Shown piece after piece: positions 10,056 through 19,881 of a DNA stretch of 64,000 nucleotides. The notes under the pieces are model-generated. The model did no database searches. It was not told the DNA's origin and worked only from the letters and a program-made list of their open reading frames with translations. Position 1 is the first letter of the stretch. Every line of letters starts with the position of its first letter. The position numbers and the translations under genes are program-made. The stretch is from Bryum argenteum (Eukaryota > Streptophyta > Bryopsida > Bryales > Bryaceae). The stretch spans positions 16,040,727 through 16,104,726 of the forward strand of contig CM073327.1 of NCBI GenBank assembly GCA_037043015.1. Direction: 5' to 3'.

Positions 10056-12434
10056 TTACCAAACTCCACCACAATCTTTGCAAACATAATTGGTTAGGTT
10101 TTTTTTGTCTTTGCAAACCCCACATTGGTGCCTAGCTCTTGGAACTTTTTCAAGCCCATGAGTGCCCGGGGTGTATGTGGTAAGAGACACCACACCCTTC
10201 CGGTCTCGCCGCCACTCTGCCATGAGTGAGAATGCCAAAGCCAAAACAAAGTCCAAATGATTCCGAGGAGTCTTCCTCAAGTCCGCACTCTCCCGCTTAT
10301 GTATTATCCATGCATTCGTAATAGATAAGTCTATCAAGAACATAAATATACGATGCCACCACTTATGCGTTTTCGATAGCGCCGTGTACACTCCTCTAAG
10401 TTGGTCACTCACATCAACGCCGCGCATCATGCGCGTATATTCCAAGTGCATAGGAGAAGTAGGAATGTGCTCAGTCCTCCCACGGGTATACCGGGGCACC
10501 GTAAGAGGCACCTCGGTATTCGGTGACAATGGCTCCGCGTGGGTTGACAATAAAAGCACGGGTTTCTTGTCCACCCAAACAAGAGAGCATAACTCACCGG
10601 TGCAATGCATGCGCCAATCGGAGCTCCCTTGGGGTTGCTTTACCCACCGCCGCTTGTCCACCAAGTCGCTCGGTAAGCCGATCCGATTGACGCGCACGGT
10701 GCCGGTGGCGTATGTCCCCATGCTATGCAAATCGACAAAAAGTCTTGGCGAGGTGAAAAAGTTGTCGGTGACGACAACATGGCCCCGCCCGTGCAATCCC
10801 TCCATCAATCCCATCACCACTTCGTATCCCGTTTTCGCCTCCCCCGGTTTCGCCGTGCGCAGACTTTTCTTCAGGTCCGCCCCCGTGTAGACTTGGAAGT
10901 TGTAGAGGTACTTGGACTTCGAATCCGCCGCCGCCCAAATTTTGAAGCCAAACTTGACCGGCTTGTTTGGCATGTATTGCTTCATGCCGTGGCCGTAGAT
11001 TCCTTTGTATCTAACCATGAGCTCATCAACGGTTACAAATTGTCCAAGATTCCAATTTGCCACACATTGGAGTCTCACCTCCTCAATTAGCCACCTCAAT
11101 TCCACTAATTTGTCAAAGTTAGGATCATTCTTATCCGTCGGGGCCATGGAGTCATCATGGATATGCAAGCATTTTGTTATAGCTTCATATCTCTTCATGC
11201 TCATGGTGTTAGCAATAGTGTGACAATAATAAAACGGTTCTCTACCCCTCCAATAGCATCTACGGTTAGGCATAATTTTCAACCCCATTAGTATTGACAC
11301 TCCTAGCCACGCCTCTAACTCCGGAACCGTCAATCTCCACCAATCTTTGGCGCCCCTAGTAAATCCCGTAGCGGGATCAATTGAAGCGGCATATCGGTTA
11401 CTCTCTCTAACTATTTTCCGCAAAGTCTTCCTTGTGAAGAATTTGTGGAACAAGTCTAACAAGGGTGTCAATTTCCTAAGAACATACGGCGGGCCGTCAC
11501 TAGGGCCGGTGAAAACAACGTTGTCATGAGTGTATTTTGAGCCAAATTTGCCCCAAAACTCATCGGCGTAGCACTCCTTGAAAGATGCCCCAATATCCCA
11601 ATTACTTAGAGTTTTTACCACTCCCCTTCCTCTCCCCCTTCCACCATTAGAAGGCCCACTTACCCTTGCACTTTCAACTTCAGCAAAGTGTGGCTGCTCG
11701 CTGTGAGACACATGCATGTTGCCTCCAGGGCTTTCACTTGGGGGCCTAACCCCCAAAGAAAAGTTTGTACATGGGGTTCTAACCCCCAAGGACTGAGTGA
11801 AATTCGGCGGGGCCACCTCGGCGGGGCCTGCCACCTCGGCGGGGCCTGCCACCTCGGCGGGGCCTGTCCGCTCCGCGGTGGCCTCCCAGCTTGAATGGCT
11901 TCGGATGGCGGAGGGCCTGCCAGCTTGAATGGCTTCGAAGGGCGGAGGGCCTGCCACCTTCGGAGGGTCTGCCAGCTTCTGAGCGGGGCCTGCCAGGCTC
12001 GGATGGCTTCGGAGGGGCCACCTCGGCGGGGCATGTTCGCTCGGCGGGGCCTGCCAGCTCGTCGGCAGGGCCTGCCACCTCGTCGGCTCCCGCCCTCCGA
12101 AGACATCCACCGGCTGCCTCGTGGAAAACGGCAGCCTGCATGCCACCATCTGTCGCTCAATTGGGGCCCGAGTGCATCCCCGTGGCAGCGGCTCTACCGT
12201 TCGCGCCCTCGCTCCATCGGCCGCCAAGCCTACGCATCTGAGATCCGAATTCGGTATTCGAATTCTGAAGCTGGTGCGCGAAGTCGTCATTGAGTAGGAG
12301 CAAGTCCAGTTCCTCTTCACTGGATGAATCGCCGAAGTCACTACCACAAGGAGGAGCAAGATCTTCAGGTTCGCCCACTTCTTCTTCACTTTCCTGCAAC
12401 TGTGTGTGTGCATAAATCGTAGCAATATCACCAA
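10056..12434 (-). CDS. piggyBac transposase, catalytic region
   Basis: A 792-codon frame encodes the DDE_Tnp_1_7 fold of piggyBac transposases, which cut and paste DNA at TTAA sites. The domain begins near residue 280 (NWDIGASFKECY). The three catalytic aspartates are recognisable at about residues 470 (VTVDELMV), 557 (VVTDNFFTSP) and 674 (MRGVDVSDQLRG), with spacing like that of the family. A motif-rich middle (NKPVKFGFKIWAAAD) and a cysteine-rich C-terminal zinc module (CGVCKDKKN...YVCKDCG) complete it. The first roughly 270 codons of this frame run through a GC-rich minisatellite and are probably not the true N-terminus. That is more likely the acidic segment in another frame at 12646-12157, joined by an intron or frameshift near 11.8-12.2 kb. 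The catalytic core itself looks intact. Confidence 0.9.
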   Translation of the reverse strand: MVILLRFMHTHSCRKVKKKWANLKILLLLVVVTSAIHPVKRNWTCSYSMTTSRTSFRIRIPNSDLRCVGLAADGARARTVEPLPRGCTRAPIERQMVACRLPFSTRQPVDVFGGREPTRWQALPTSWQAPPSEHAPPRWPLRSHPSLAGPAQKLADPPKVAGPPPFEAIQAGRPSAIRSHSSWEATAERTGPAEVAGPAEVAGPAEVAPPNFTQSLGVRTPCTNFSLGVRPPSESPGGNMHVSHSEQPHFAEVESARVSGPSNGGRGRGRGVVKTLSNWDIGASFKECYADEFWGKFGSKYTHDNVVFTGPSDGPPYVLRKLTPLLDLFHKFFTRKTLRKIVRESNRYAASIDPATGFTRGAKDWWRLTVPELEAWLGVSILMGLKIMPNRRCYWRGREPFYYCHTIANTMSMKRYEAITKCLHIHDDSMAPTDKNDPNFDKLVELRWLIEEVRLQCVANWNLGQFVTVDELMVRYKGIYGHGMKQYMPNKPVKFGFKIWAAADSKSKYLYNFQVYTGADLKKSLRTAKPGEAKTGYEVVMGLMEGLHGRGHVVVTDNFFTSPRLFVDLHSMGTYATGTVRVNRIGLPSDLVDKRRWVKQPQGSSDWRMHCTGELCSLVWVDKKPVLLLSTHAEPLSPNTEVPLTVPRYTRGRTEHIPTSPMHLEYTRMMRGVDVSDQLRGVYTALSKTHKWWHRIFMFLIDLSITNAWIIHKRESADLRKTPRNHLDFVLALAFSLMAEWRRDRKGVVSLTTYTPGTHGLEKVPRARHQCGVCKDKKNLTNYVCKDCGGVW
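11800..12090. repeat. GC-rich minisatellite in the transposase gene
   Basis: Starts with about four copies of an 18-bp unit (CCTGCCACCTCGGCGGGG) and continues as degenerate relatives (cttgaatggcttcgg, gggcctgccagct). It is open in several frames on both strands and much more GC-rich than the surroundings. It sits between the acidic N-terminal segment and the catalytic core, so it may lie in an intron or be a late expansion. Confidence 0.75.
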
Positions 12435-12646
12435 ATGGTATTTCCATGCTTACATCGTTGACTTGCACCACATACATCAATCTTGATGAGATTGGACATA
12501 CAAAGCTTCCTGTGGCAGTTCCCCTCAACCACTGCTCTAAACTTTCCTCATCCTCTTCTACAGCTTCACTCTCTGGACCTAACACTCTTTGCTGAAGCAC
12601 CCTGACTTCTACAGGTGAAACAATATGCCTAGGCAAGGTCGGATTC
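12157..12646 (-). pseudogene. Acidic N-terminal segment of piggyBac transposase gene
   Basis: A minus-strand open stretch rich in E/D (AVEEDEESLEQW, then GDSSSEEELDLLLL), typical of the poorly conserved acidic N-terminus before the piggyBac catalytic domain. It begins at the Gypsy LTR boundary and is in frame with the coding sequence on the far side of the insertion at 21710. Removal of the retrotransposon and one target duplication would therefore rejoin the frame (short junction: VPMD then PTLPRH). It ends in a stop at 12157, before the catalytic frame takes over. Confidence 0.65.
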
Positions 12647-12807
12647 TGTCAGGGACACGGAAACAGATGATAAGAATATGTGGAAACTAACAAGAACTGA
12701 CAGGAGCTTGAATTAACAAGAAGAGTACACGAACAACAACAAGAGAGATGAGCTAGAGCTCCAAGAGATGCGTTGTCGAGACTGAGGTTGCCCTCAGCCT
12801 CGACTCC

Positions 12808-12815
12808 TATATATA
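12808..12815 (-). promoter_or_regulatory. TATA box of LTR promoter (3' LTR copy)
   Basis: TATATATA read on the minus strand, with the heat-shock-element-like array directly upstream at higher coordinates. The same arrangement is in the 5' LTR at 21395-21402. Confidence 0.6.
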
Positions 12816-12860
12816 CTAGCTAAGAAGAAGGTTCTCCAGAACCTTCCTCAACCTAGGACC

Positions 12861-13004
12861 TTCTAGGACCTTCCAAGAACTTCCAAGACCTTCCAGAAGC
12901 TTCCAGGGCCTTCCGGAAACTTCAAGAACCTTCCAAAAACTTCCAGAGACTTCCAGGAACTTCCAGAAGTTTCCGGAAGCTTCTAGAACCTTCTAGAACC
13001 TTCC
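12861..13004. promoter_or_regulatory. Heat-shock-element-like array in LTR
   Basis: TTC occurs at an exact 10-bp period fifteen times in a row, from 12861 to 13001. Between them GAA sits in the right phase at 12896, 12916, 12926, 12966, 12976, 12986 and 12996. From 12961 to 13003 this gives nine perfect alternating TTC/GAA pentamers. Three alternating units already form a functional heat shock factor site in plants. The array abuts the LTR TATA box. Confidence 0.7.
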
Positions 13005-13133
13005 TAAGTTGTCTACCTAGTACGTGGCCGTGACACAGGGAATCTTCAAGGAATCTTCAAGGAATCTTTTAGGGAATCTTCAGAGAATATTTTAGAAGAA
13101 CCTTCTAGAAACTTCTTGTGTATGTCCGTGACA

Positions 13134-13147
13134 TCACCTCCCCTTCT
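13134..13147 (-). other. Polypurine tract of minus-strand Gypsy
   Basis: On the minus strand the sequence immediately before the 3' LTR is AGAAGGGGAGGTGA, a classic plus-strand primer tract. It independently fixes the orientation of the element. Confidence 0.8.
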
Positions 13148-13659
13148 AGCTTCGAGGTCTCCGAGAAGCAACGTTGTTGTTAGTCAATACCAACGCAGAA
13201 AAATGAAAATCTGCCGCATGACATCTGCAATAAACTCCAATTGTTGTTCACGAGGCAAGTGGTTCATCGGTCCTTGAAGCCAACGACAGTGGCCGACGCC
13301 TTCCACTTCTGACCAAGCGTGAACTTACGTGTCTTCGTTATGGAATTGTCGCAAAAACACACCTTCAGCGGAGACCATTGAAAGCGGCTCGACCTCAAAT
13401 ACAATCACCAGCGATCGATTGCTCGGAATCCTCCGTCGGCGTCGTGGCGTGGCGGTTCTTCATCTCTCGTCGCCGAGAGTTGGTTGGTTGAGATGGCATA
13501 ACTGGTATGCTATCTATCTCTTGACTATCCATGACTAAAAACCAAACTATGACTATAGAGAAATTCTATCTAGAACAAAATATGTAAATCAAATGTGAAT
13601 CAAGGTTGTGTTCACTCTCCCCCTTTTATTCTCCTGAGTGGGCAAGCGTCAGAGAGAAG

Positions 13660-13967
13660 TTATCGTCGGAAAGGCTTAGGTTTATGAGGATATCGTTGAT
13701 GAAATTCCTGTACCTTTTCCGGCGCATTTACAAGATTTTCGGCATGTTCCCACGTTCTTTCATTGATGTCGTATCCGCTCCAATGCACAAAATACTCCAA
13801 GTTTCCCCTTCTGCGCCGTGAATCCAGTACCTTATCCACCTCATATTCCTCGTGGTTCTCAATTTCGATACTAGGTGGCGGCCCTCGCACTCTTCCCGGA
13901 AAAGTCGACTCTCGATAAGGTTCCAATAAAGACACGTGGAAGACTGGATGTACCTTCATAGTAGCTC
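13660..13967 (-). pseudogene. Chromodomain end of Gypsy pol (minus element)
   Basis: Minus-strand frame with the integrase C-terminal motif VHPVFHVSLLEPY followed by a chromodomain (YEVDKVLDSR, then YFVHWSGYD and RTWEHAENL). Chromodomain-bearing Gypsy elements are chromoviruses, which target modified histones. It is cut from the rest of integrase (which resumes at about 16868) by the plus-strand insertion. Confidence 0.88.
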
Positions 13968-16360
13968 TATATCCCCAGCTTCCTTCATGGGTCACATGAA
14001 CAGGTTGTTCCGGGACCTTTTGAACAAGTGTGTAGTTGTTTTCATTGACGACATTTTGATCTATAGTAAAACCCCGGAAGAGCATGACCAACATCTACGG
14101 GAGGTGCTACGTCGGTTACGGGATAGTCACTTCTATTGCAAGCAATCAAAGTGTGAACTTTGGAAGTCCGAGGTCACCTTTTTGGGGCATGTAGTATCAT
14201 TCGAGGGTGTGTACATGGAACAAGCTAAGGTGAATGCAGTGAAGGATCGCCCAACTCCCAAGGATGTTTAAAGTTCGTTCTTTCTTAGGCCTCGCCGGAT
14301 ACTATCGTCGTTTTGTTCGGCGGTTTGCGCATTCTTTGCTCCTCTCGACAAATCTATTGGAGAAGGGCGCTCCATTTGAGTGGAAACTACAACAACAAGG
14401 CGCTTTCAATAATTTGAAGGAGGCACTCACTACTGCTCCAATTCTGCAACCATATGATCCTGACCTTCCGTGTACGGTTGACATTGACGCCTCCGACTTT
14501 GCTATAGGCGCGGTCCTCCAACAAGACTTCGGTAGGGGCCTTCAACCGGTGGCATATGAGTCACGCAAACTTAAGAGGGCAGAGCGCAACTATTCTGCAC
14601 GTGATCGGGAACAACTAGCAATTGTACATGCTACTAAAGTATGGCGGCACTATCTATTGGGGAAACTGTGACAATTGGGATCGATCATCGGCCCTTACTA
14701 CACGATCTGCATTTAGAAAATATGAAATCGAGACACCACCACTTGGAAGAAACGATTCTGGTTTTTGATATTCAACTTCAAGATGCAAGGGCGACAACAT
14801 ATTGTGCCAGGCGCTTTATCTCGGAGACCGATCTCAAATCAATCGGAGGACACGAGGGAGATTGCTACCATTAGTAGTATTGTTCGGATCTAACCAGAGG
14901 AGAGAATGGAAGGAAGCCACCTACCAGGATGCTTACTTCACAATGGTGATTGATCGAGTAGAGGTAGGTGATGTGCAATATCAAGATTACAACCTCGTTG
15001 ACGGCCTCCTCTATTTTAAGAAGCGGATTTATGTACCTAACGATGCTAAACTTGAACCCGCATACTTCAAGAAGGGCATGACATTCCTATCTCTCGGACA
15101 TCTCGGACGTGAGAAGACCTTAGAACGGATTTCTAGAACATGGTTTTGGGTGGGCTTGGATCGTGATGTTCGAGCTTTTGTGCGTTCGCATGAGCTATGC
15201 CAACGGAACAAGGCACGCAATCTTGCACCTCTTGGATCTGCTGCGGCCGATTCCACTACCTACGATGCGATGGGAACAAGTAACCATGGATCTCATTACT
15301 TGTTTGCCACACACGCATCGTGTCACATCGCGGTTTCTTTGTCTTTGTGGACCGCCTTTTGAAGCAAATTCATTTGGTCATGCGCGCTCCGATATTGATG
15401 CCCCAACACTTGCACGAGTCTTCTTCGACACTTTGTCTTCCGTCATCATGGATTGCCTCGTGTCATTATCTCGGTCGGGATCCGCGCTTCACACAGGAGT
15501 TTCTGGCAAGCACTATTCAAGCTTCTCGCACACGACTTGCTATGTCCACGCCCTTTCATCCTCACACCACGGGATGATGCAGAGCGTGTTAACCGGACTC
15601 TTGGAGGATATCTTTGCGGGCGTTTGTGGCAATTCACCACAACGACGGGATGAGATCGACCCCTTTGGAGTTCGCCTATAATGATAGTTCCTGTTAAAGA
15701 CGGGTCATTCACCATTCTTTCTTAACGCCACAAGACCGATTACGCCGCAACGCTCCACCGCCCCATCAACACCAACAACCCTACAACGGAGGAGTTTATA
15801 CAACGACTAACATCGGCGTTGCAAGAGGCTCGGCAACAGCTCTCATCGCATTAATCGACAAAAACAATATGCAGATAACCACCGCAACATAAGACCTTTC
15901 GGAAGGTGACTTGGTTCTCGCTTCTCAAATGCCAACCTTCCGTTAGCTACATCGACTCAAATCAGTAAACTTGCACCCCGGTGGATTGGACCTTTCCGAA
16001 TCTCTACGGTCATATCTCGATGTTGCATACCGCCTCGAGCTCGCCACATATCCACATCCATCCAGGTTTTTCATGTATCGCCATGACCAAAGAATTTCAT
16101 CTTCAATCGGGAGCGCTTTCAGCCGACATCGGCCTCCGCCGCCACCGGTAGTGATTGAAGACCGGGAGGAATATGAAGTGGATCGCATTTTGGAACACCG
16201 CTATCTTCGTCGTGGCAATGGACGTCCGCAACTACAATACAAAGTCCGATGGAAAGGTTACCCTATCCACGTCTGCAACATGGGAGCCGTTCACAACCTT
16301 ACCCATTGTTGTCGAAACCATTTGGAGATATCATCGTGAGCGAAACGAGGACGTTCCGCA
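13968..16360 (+). pseudogene. Gypsy pol remnant: RT, RNase H, integrase, chromodomain
   Basis: In order: RT active-site block with VVVFIDDILIYSK (the xxDD catalytic box, about 14032-14070), the FLGLAGYYRRF thumb motif (14280), RNase H (VDIDASDFAIGAVL at 14475; DREQLAIVHATKVWRHYL at 14600), a decayed integrase zinc region (GHLGREKTL then SHELCQRNK), an integrase core with shifted frames and a chromodomain (YEVDRILEHR, QYKVRWKGYP at about 16170-16265). At least four frame changes are needed to read it, so it is dead. It differs clearly in sequence from the minus-strand element, so it is a different family. Confidence 0.88.
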
Positions 16361-16376
16361 TTAGCGGAGGATTAAT

Positions 16377-16867
16377 TGTAGAATATGGCAAGCACTAGAT
16401 TTTTGTGTTTCTTTAGAAAAGTAGATAGATAGTTGAAACCATTTTAGGAGTTTTTAGAAAATTTTAGAATTTGAGGTAGATGGCCTATGTGGGACCCACC
16501 ATAGAAGCTTCGAGAAGGTGGGGCCCACCTCTAGAGTCTTCTAGAAGGGCGGTTATCTAGGTGGGGCCCACCTCTAGGACCTTCCGGAAAGTTCCATGGT
16601 GGAGCCCGCCATTGGAACATTCTAGAAAGTTCCAAGGGGCGGTTAGGCGAGTATAAATAGAATCGGCGGGGGGGCCATTTGGAGGCATTCGGTCGCATGC
16701 GCCTTAGTCCCTCTCTCTCGGTAAAGTTTGGTTTGTCTTTCTTCTTTAGTTATAACTTAGTTACATTACATTTCAAGTCTATTCGGTCTTGTTTAGTCCG
16801 GTTTTCGAGATCTTGTTAGGTTAGCGGTGTTTGAGTTGTGACCAAAGAGAGAATTGATCCCGTTTCA
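16377..16867 (+). repeat. 3' LTR of plus-strand Gypsy
   Basis: Starts TGTAGAATATGG just after a purine stretch (AGCGGAGGA) and probably ends TTTCA at 16867, where host coding resumes. It contains a TATAAATA box at 16652. The right limit is inferred because no second LTR is present for comparison. Confidence 0.65.
16489..16660 (+). promoter_or_regulatory. LTR promoter with HSE- and TCP-type motifs
   Basis: A perfect four-unit heat-shock-element-like site (GGAACATTCTAGAAAGTTCC, 16614-16633) lies 18 bp before TATAAATA at 16652. Further TTC/GAA pairs lie at about 16537 and 16580-16594. Three near-palindromes GTGGGNCCCAC occur at 16489, 16518 and 16561, which fit the TCP transcription factor consensus. 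Function is inferred from motif match only. Confidence 0.5.
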
Positions 16868-19785
16868 CCTGTGTAACTCCAACCGATCTGCCACTGGATT
16901 GATTTGTTTACGGATGGCAAATGGTCCCAATCTTGATAGTCCAACTTATCACACGGCCGCTTGGTCTTGATATTCCGTCAAGCGACCCATACTTTATCTC
17001 CGATCTTAAAAGTAGGTGCCTCATTCAAATTTATCTGCGGACGCCTTGTACGACTCTTGGCGGTTTGCGATTGAAGTCTCGGCGTTCTTGAAGTTCCGAT
17101 AGCTGCTTCGCAAAATCTTCTGCTGCTGGGTTGTTATTGGCCACTGAATTCCATAAATCAAGCTTCGGGTGGTATCCGTAGTTGGCAAAGAATGGTGTTT
17201 GTTGGGTCGACGCATGAATAGTGTTGTTGTAGGCGAACTCGGCAAGCGGTAGATACTCGATCCAATCGTCTTGCTGATAGTTGATGGTGCAACGTAGATA
17301 CTGCTCCAATACTTGATTCACCCGTTCCGTCTGTCCGTCGGTTTGAGGATGAAATGCCGAAGAAAGCTTGATATCCACCTTCAATATCTCAAATAGAGAT
17401 TTCCAGAACTTGGAGACGAACTGGGTTCCGCGATCCGAGACAATATCATCTGGCAAGCCGTGATAACGATATACATTATCAAAAAAGAGTCTTTGCAGTA
17501 TCTTCGCCGACGATGTCTTCTTGCAAGGAACAAAATGCGCCATCTTCGTCAGCCGATCTACCACAACAAAGATGCTGTCAAACGAGTTTGAAGGCGGCAG
17601 GTCCGTAATGAAATCCATGGAAACTGAAGACCATGGTCGATGCGGGATAGGCAATGGCTGCAAAAGTCCATAGGGCGATCTGAGGGTTCTTCGACCTTGA
17701 ACAAATATCACAAGAGAGAACAAACTCCTTCACATCCTTCCACATTTGGGGCCACCGAAAGTCTCGCGAAATAAGCTCCAATGTCTTGTTGTATCCAAAA
17801 TGTCCTGCAGCTGGAAAGTCATGGCGTGATTGGAGGACTCGAAGCCGTGTTCGTCCCTTAGGAATATACGATCGCTCTTCAAAGTACAAAAGATCTCCCT
17901 CCACCTTGAACTTGTCATTATCAAGACGCTTCTTGATCTCGAGAGCTACTGAAATCTTCAATTGTCGCAGATGACGTATCCTGTTAAGGAAGTCCGTGTC
18001 AATTGGCATGATAAAGAACGCAAATTCTAAAATGCTCCGGTTTCAACAATGTGGTGCATTGTTGATCAAACGCTTCTCGACCGCTTAGGCGCTAGATACG
18101 ATCTCCTCGATAAGGCATCGGATAGTCCTTATTGCTTCCCAGGCCGATAGGTAATAACAAAGTCAAATCGCGACAACGACATATTCCACCGAGCAGCGTC
18201 GATTCAAGACTCGAGCCGACATAAAAGATTTCAAATTCTTGTGATCCGTGTATACGGTCACCTGGATGTCTGTGCCTTTCAAAAGTGTCGCCACTCTTGG
18301 AAGGAATCTACTATGGCAAGAAGTTCCTTTATCGTGGATTTCATAATTGATTTCAAAGCAGAAAAACTTTCGAGAATAGAACGCCACTGGATGAAGCTTC
18401 CGTCCACGTCCATCTCAGAAAAGTACGGCTCCCAAAGCAAAATCAAAGCATCGGTCTCCAAATAGAAGGCCTTTGTAAAGTCAGGATGTACCAAGATTGG
18501 AGCTGTGATAAATGCCATCTTGAGGTCTTGGAATGCCTTTTCTGCTTGAGGTCCCCATTCGAGCTTGTCCTTACAAGTCAACCGAGTGAGTGGAGCAGCG
18601 ACTCGAGAATAATTCTTGATGAAGATTCGATAGAAGTTAACAAATCCAAGAAAACATTGTACGTCTCTAACCGTCTTCGGAACCTCCCATGATACAATTG
18701 CTTCCACCTTCTTAGGGTCCATCTTCAAGCCGTCTGTAGTTGCAATGAACCCTAAAAACTCCATCTCGGTTTGGTGGAATAGGCACTTCTCCAACTTGGC
18801 GTAGAGTCCCGTTCGTAGTTTCTCGAGGACCAAACGAACGTCTTCTCGTGCTCTTCTTCGTTCTTGGAAAATATCGGGATGTCATCCAGGATAGATGACA
18901 ACAAAGTCGTCAAGTGCTCCCGAAAGATGTCATTCATCATGTGTTGGAAAACAAATGGAAGATTTGTTAGTAAGCCAAAAGCCATGACATTATATTCAAA
19001 ATGGCCATACTCAGATGCGAACGCTGTCTTCCACTCGCTCTCCTTCCTTGATCCGTACTTGGTTGTAAGCTCCCCTCGGATCAATTTTTGTAAAGATCTT
19101 TGCACGCCCGAGCCGCTCCCAAGAGACTGAAATCGAGGGTAACGGATAACGATTTTTCTTAGTTACCTTGTTGAGGCCTCGATAGTCCATGCACATTCGT
19201 AAATGAGCCATCCTTCTTCTTTACAAACAAGATCGGTGCCCCACCGGGCGACTTTGAATGACGAATGAAGTTCTTCGCTAGATTCTCGTCAATGTATCTT
19301 TCGCACTCCGCTAACTCCGTTTGAGAGAGATTGTAGATTGGGCCAAAAGCGGTTGTCTTTCTTTCTTGCGTGTCTATGGCGCGATCGTATGGCCGATCTT
19401 TCGGTAGTATGTCCGCGTTCTTCTTCAAACACGTCCTCAAAATCCTCATTGCTCTTCTGTATGCTTGCCGTCGAACTCTTCTCCGTGTTAGTTGGGACTG
19501 CATAGATGACAAAGGGTGTTGCTTCTTTGGATGATCGTACGTTAACGCCCTTGCTCCAATAAACAATGGTTTCCCTATCTTGGGATGTCTACTAGGTTGG
19601 CTCTTGGAATGTTCTTTGGAAAAAGTCATTTTCCGCAACTTCCAATCTATGGTAGGGTTATGTTGTTCCAACCAAGAGAGACCTAGGATGACAGGGTTTG
19701 ACGGGGTTCTAATGACATTAAAAACGACGTAACTACTATGGTCCTTAAACGCCACCTCTATAGTGCGATTCATGGGTGACACTCA
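16868..19785 (-). pseudogene. Gypsy pol remnant (minus element): protease end, RT, RNase H, integrase
   Basis: Minus strand, reading downward: protease/linker (VILGLSWLEQHNPTIDW, about 19700), RT ([18 protein letters not shown] at 19190; a degenerate catalytic box ILDDIPIFS at about 18900), RT connection (FLGFVNFYRIFIKNYS, 18640), RNase H (FYLETDA, IKELLAIVDSFQEWRHF), integrase zinc region (H...CDICSRSKNP, about 17700), and integrase core with DFITDLPPSN, IVSDRGTQF and QTERVNQVLEQ carrying the D, D and E residues. Frames change several times and stops interrupt it. The integrase tail stops at the nested insertion. Confidence 0.9.
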
Positions 19786-19881
19786 CCGCCCAGACAATAA
19801 AGGTCGTCCATCTATCACCTCTACATAAACAGTTTGGACTTACATACTAGACGAATTTGTGGCGCTTAGCAAATTCTTCAT

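Larger units (their letters stand above)
12647..13133 (-). repeat. 3' LTR of minus-strand Gypsy
   Basis: 487 bp, TGTCAGGGACACGG at left and GTCCGTGACA at right on the plus strand. Nearly identical to 21234-21709 through the TATA and TTC/GAA array. The copies differ by small indels near the ends, which suggests insertion was not very recent. Confidence 0.92.
13968..16867 (+). mobile_element. 5'-truncated plus-strand Gypsy nested in the minus-strand Gypsy
   Basis: Coding begins abruptly inside reverse transcriptase (ASFMGHMNRLF at about 13973) and runs through RNase H, integrase and chromodomain to a 3' LTR. There is no 5' LTR, gag or protease. The minus-strand host coding breaks on both sides of it: the integrase tail (KQINPVADRLEL, about 16870-16905) resumes as YRATMKVHPVF at about 13965. 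No target duplication was recognised, so truncated insertion or later deletion is possible. Confidence 0.8.

Noticed and set aside
10384-10890. 168-codon plus-strand frame
   Set aside because: Lies wholly antisense to the piggyBac transposase core, so it is a shadow.
13936-16339. Reading the plus-strand Gypsy pieces as part of the same element as the flanking LTRs
   Set aside because: The LTR pair, polypurine tract, gag and most of pol are on the minus strand. The plus-strand piece has its own 3' LTR and its insertion breaks the minus-strand integrase coding.
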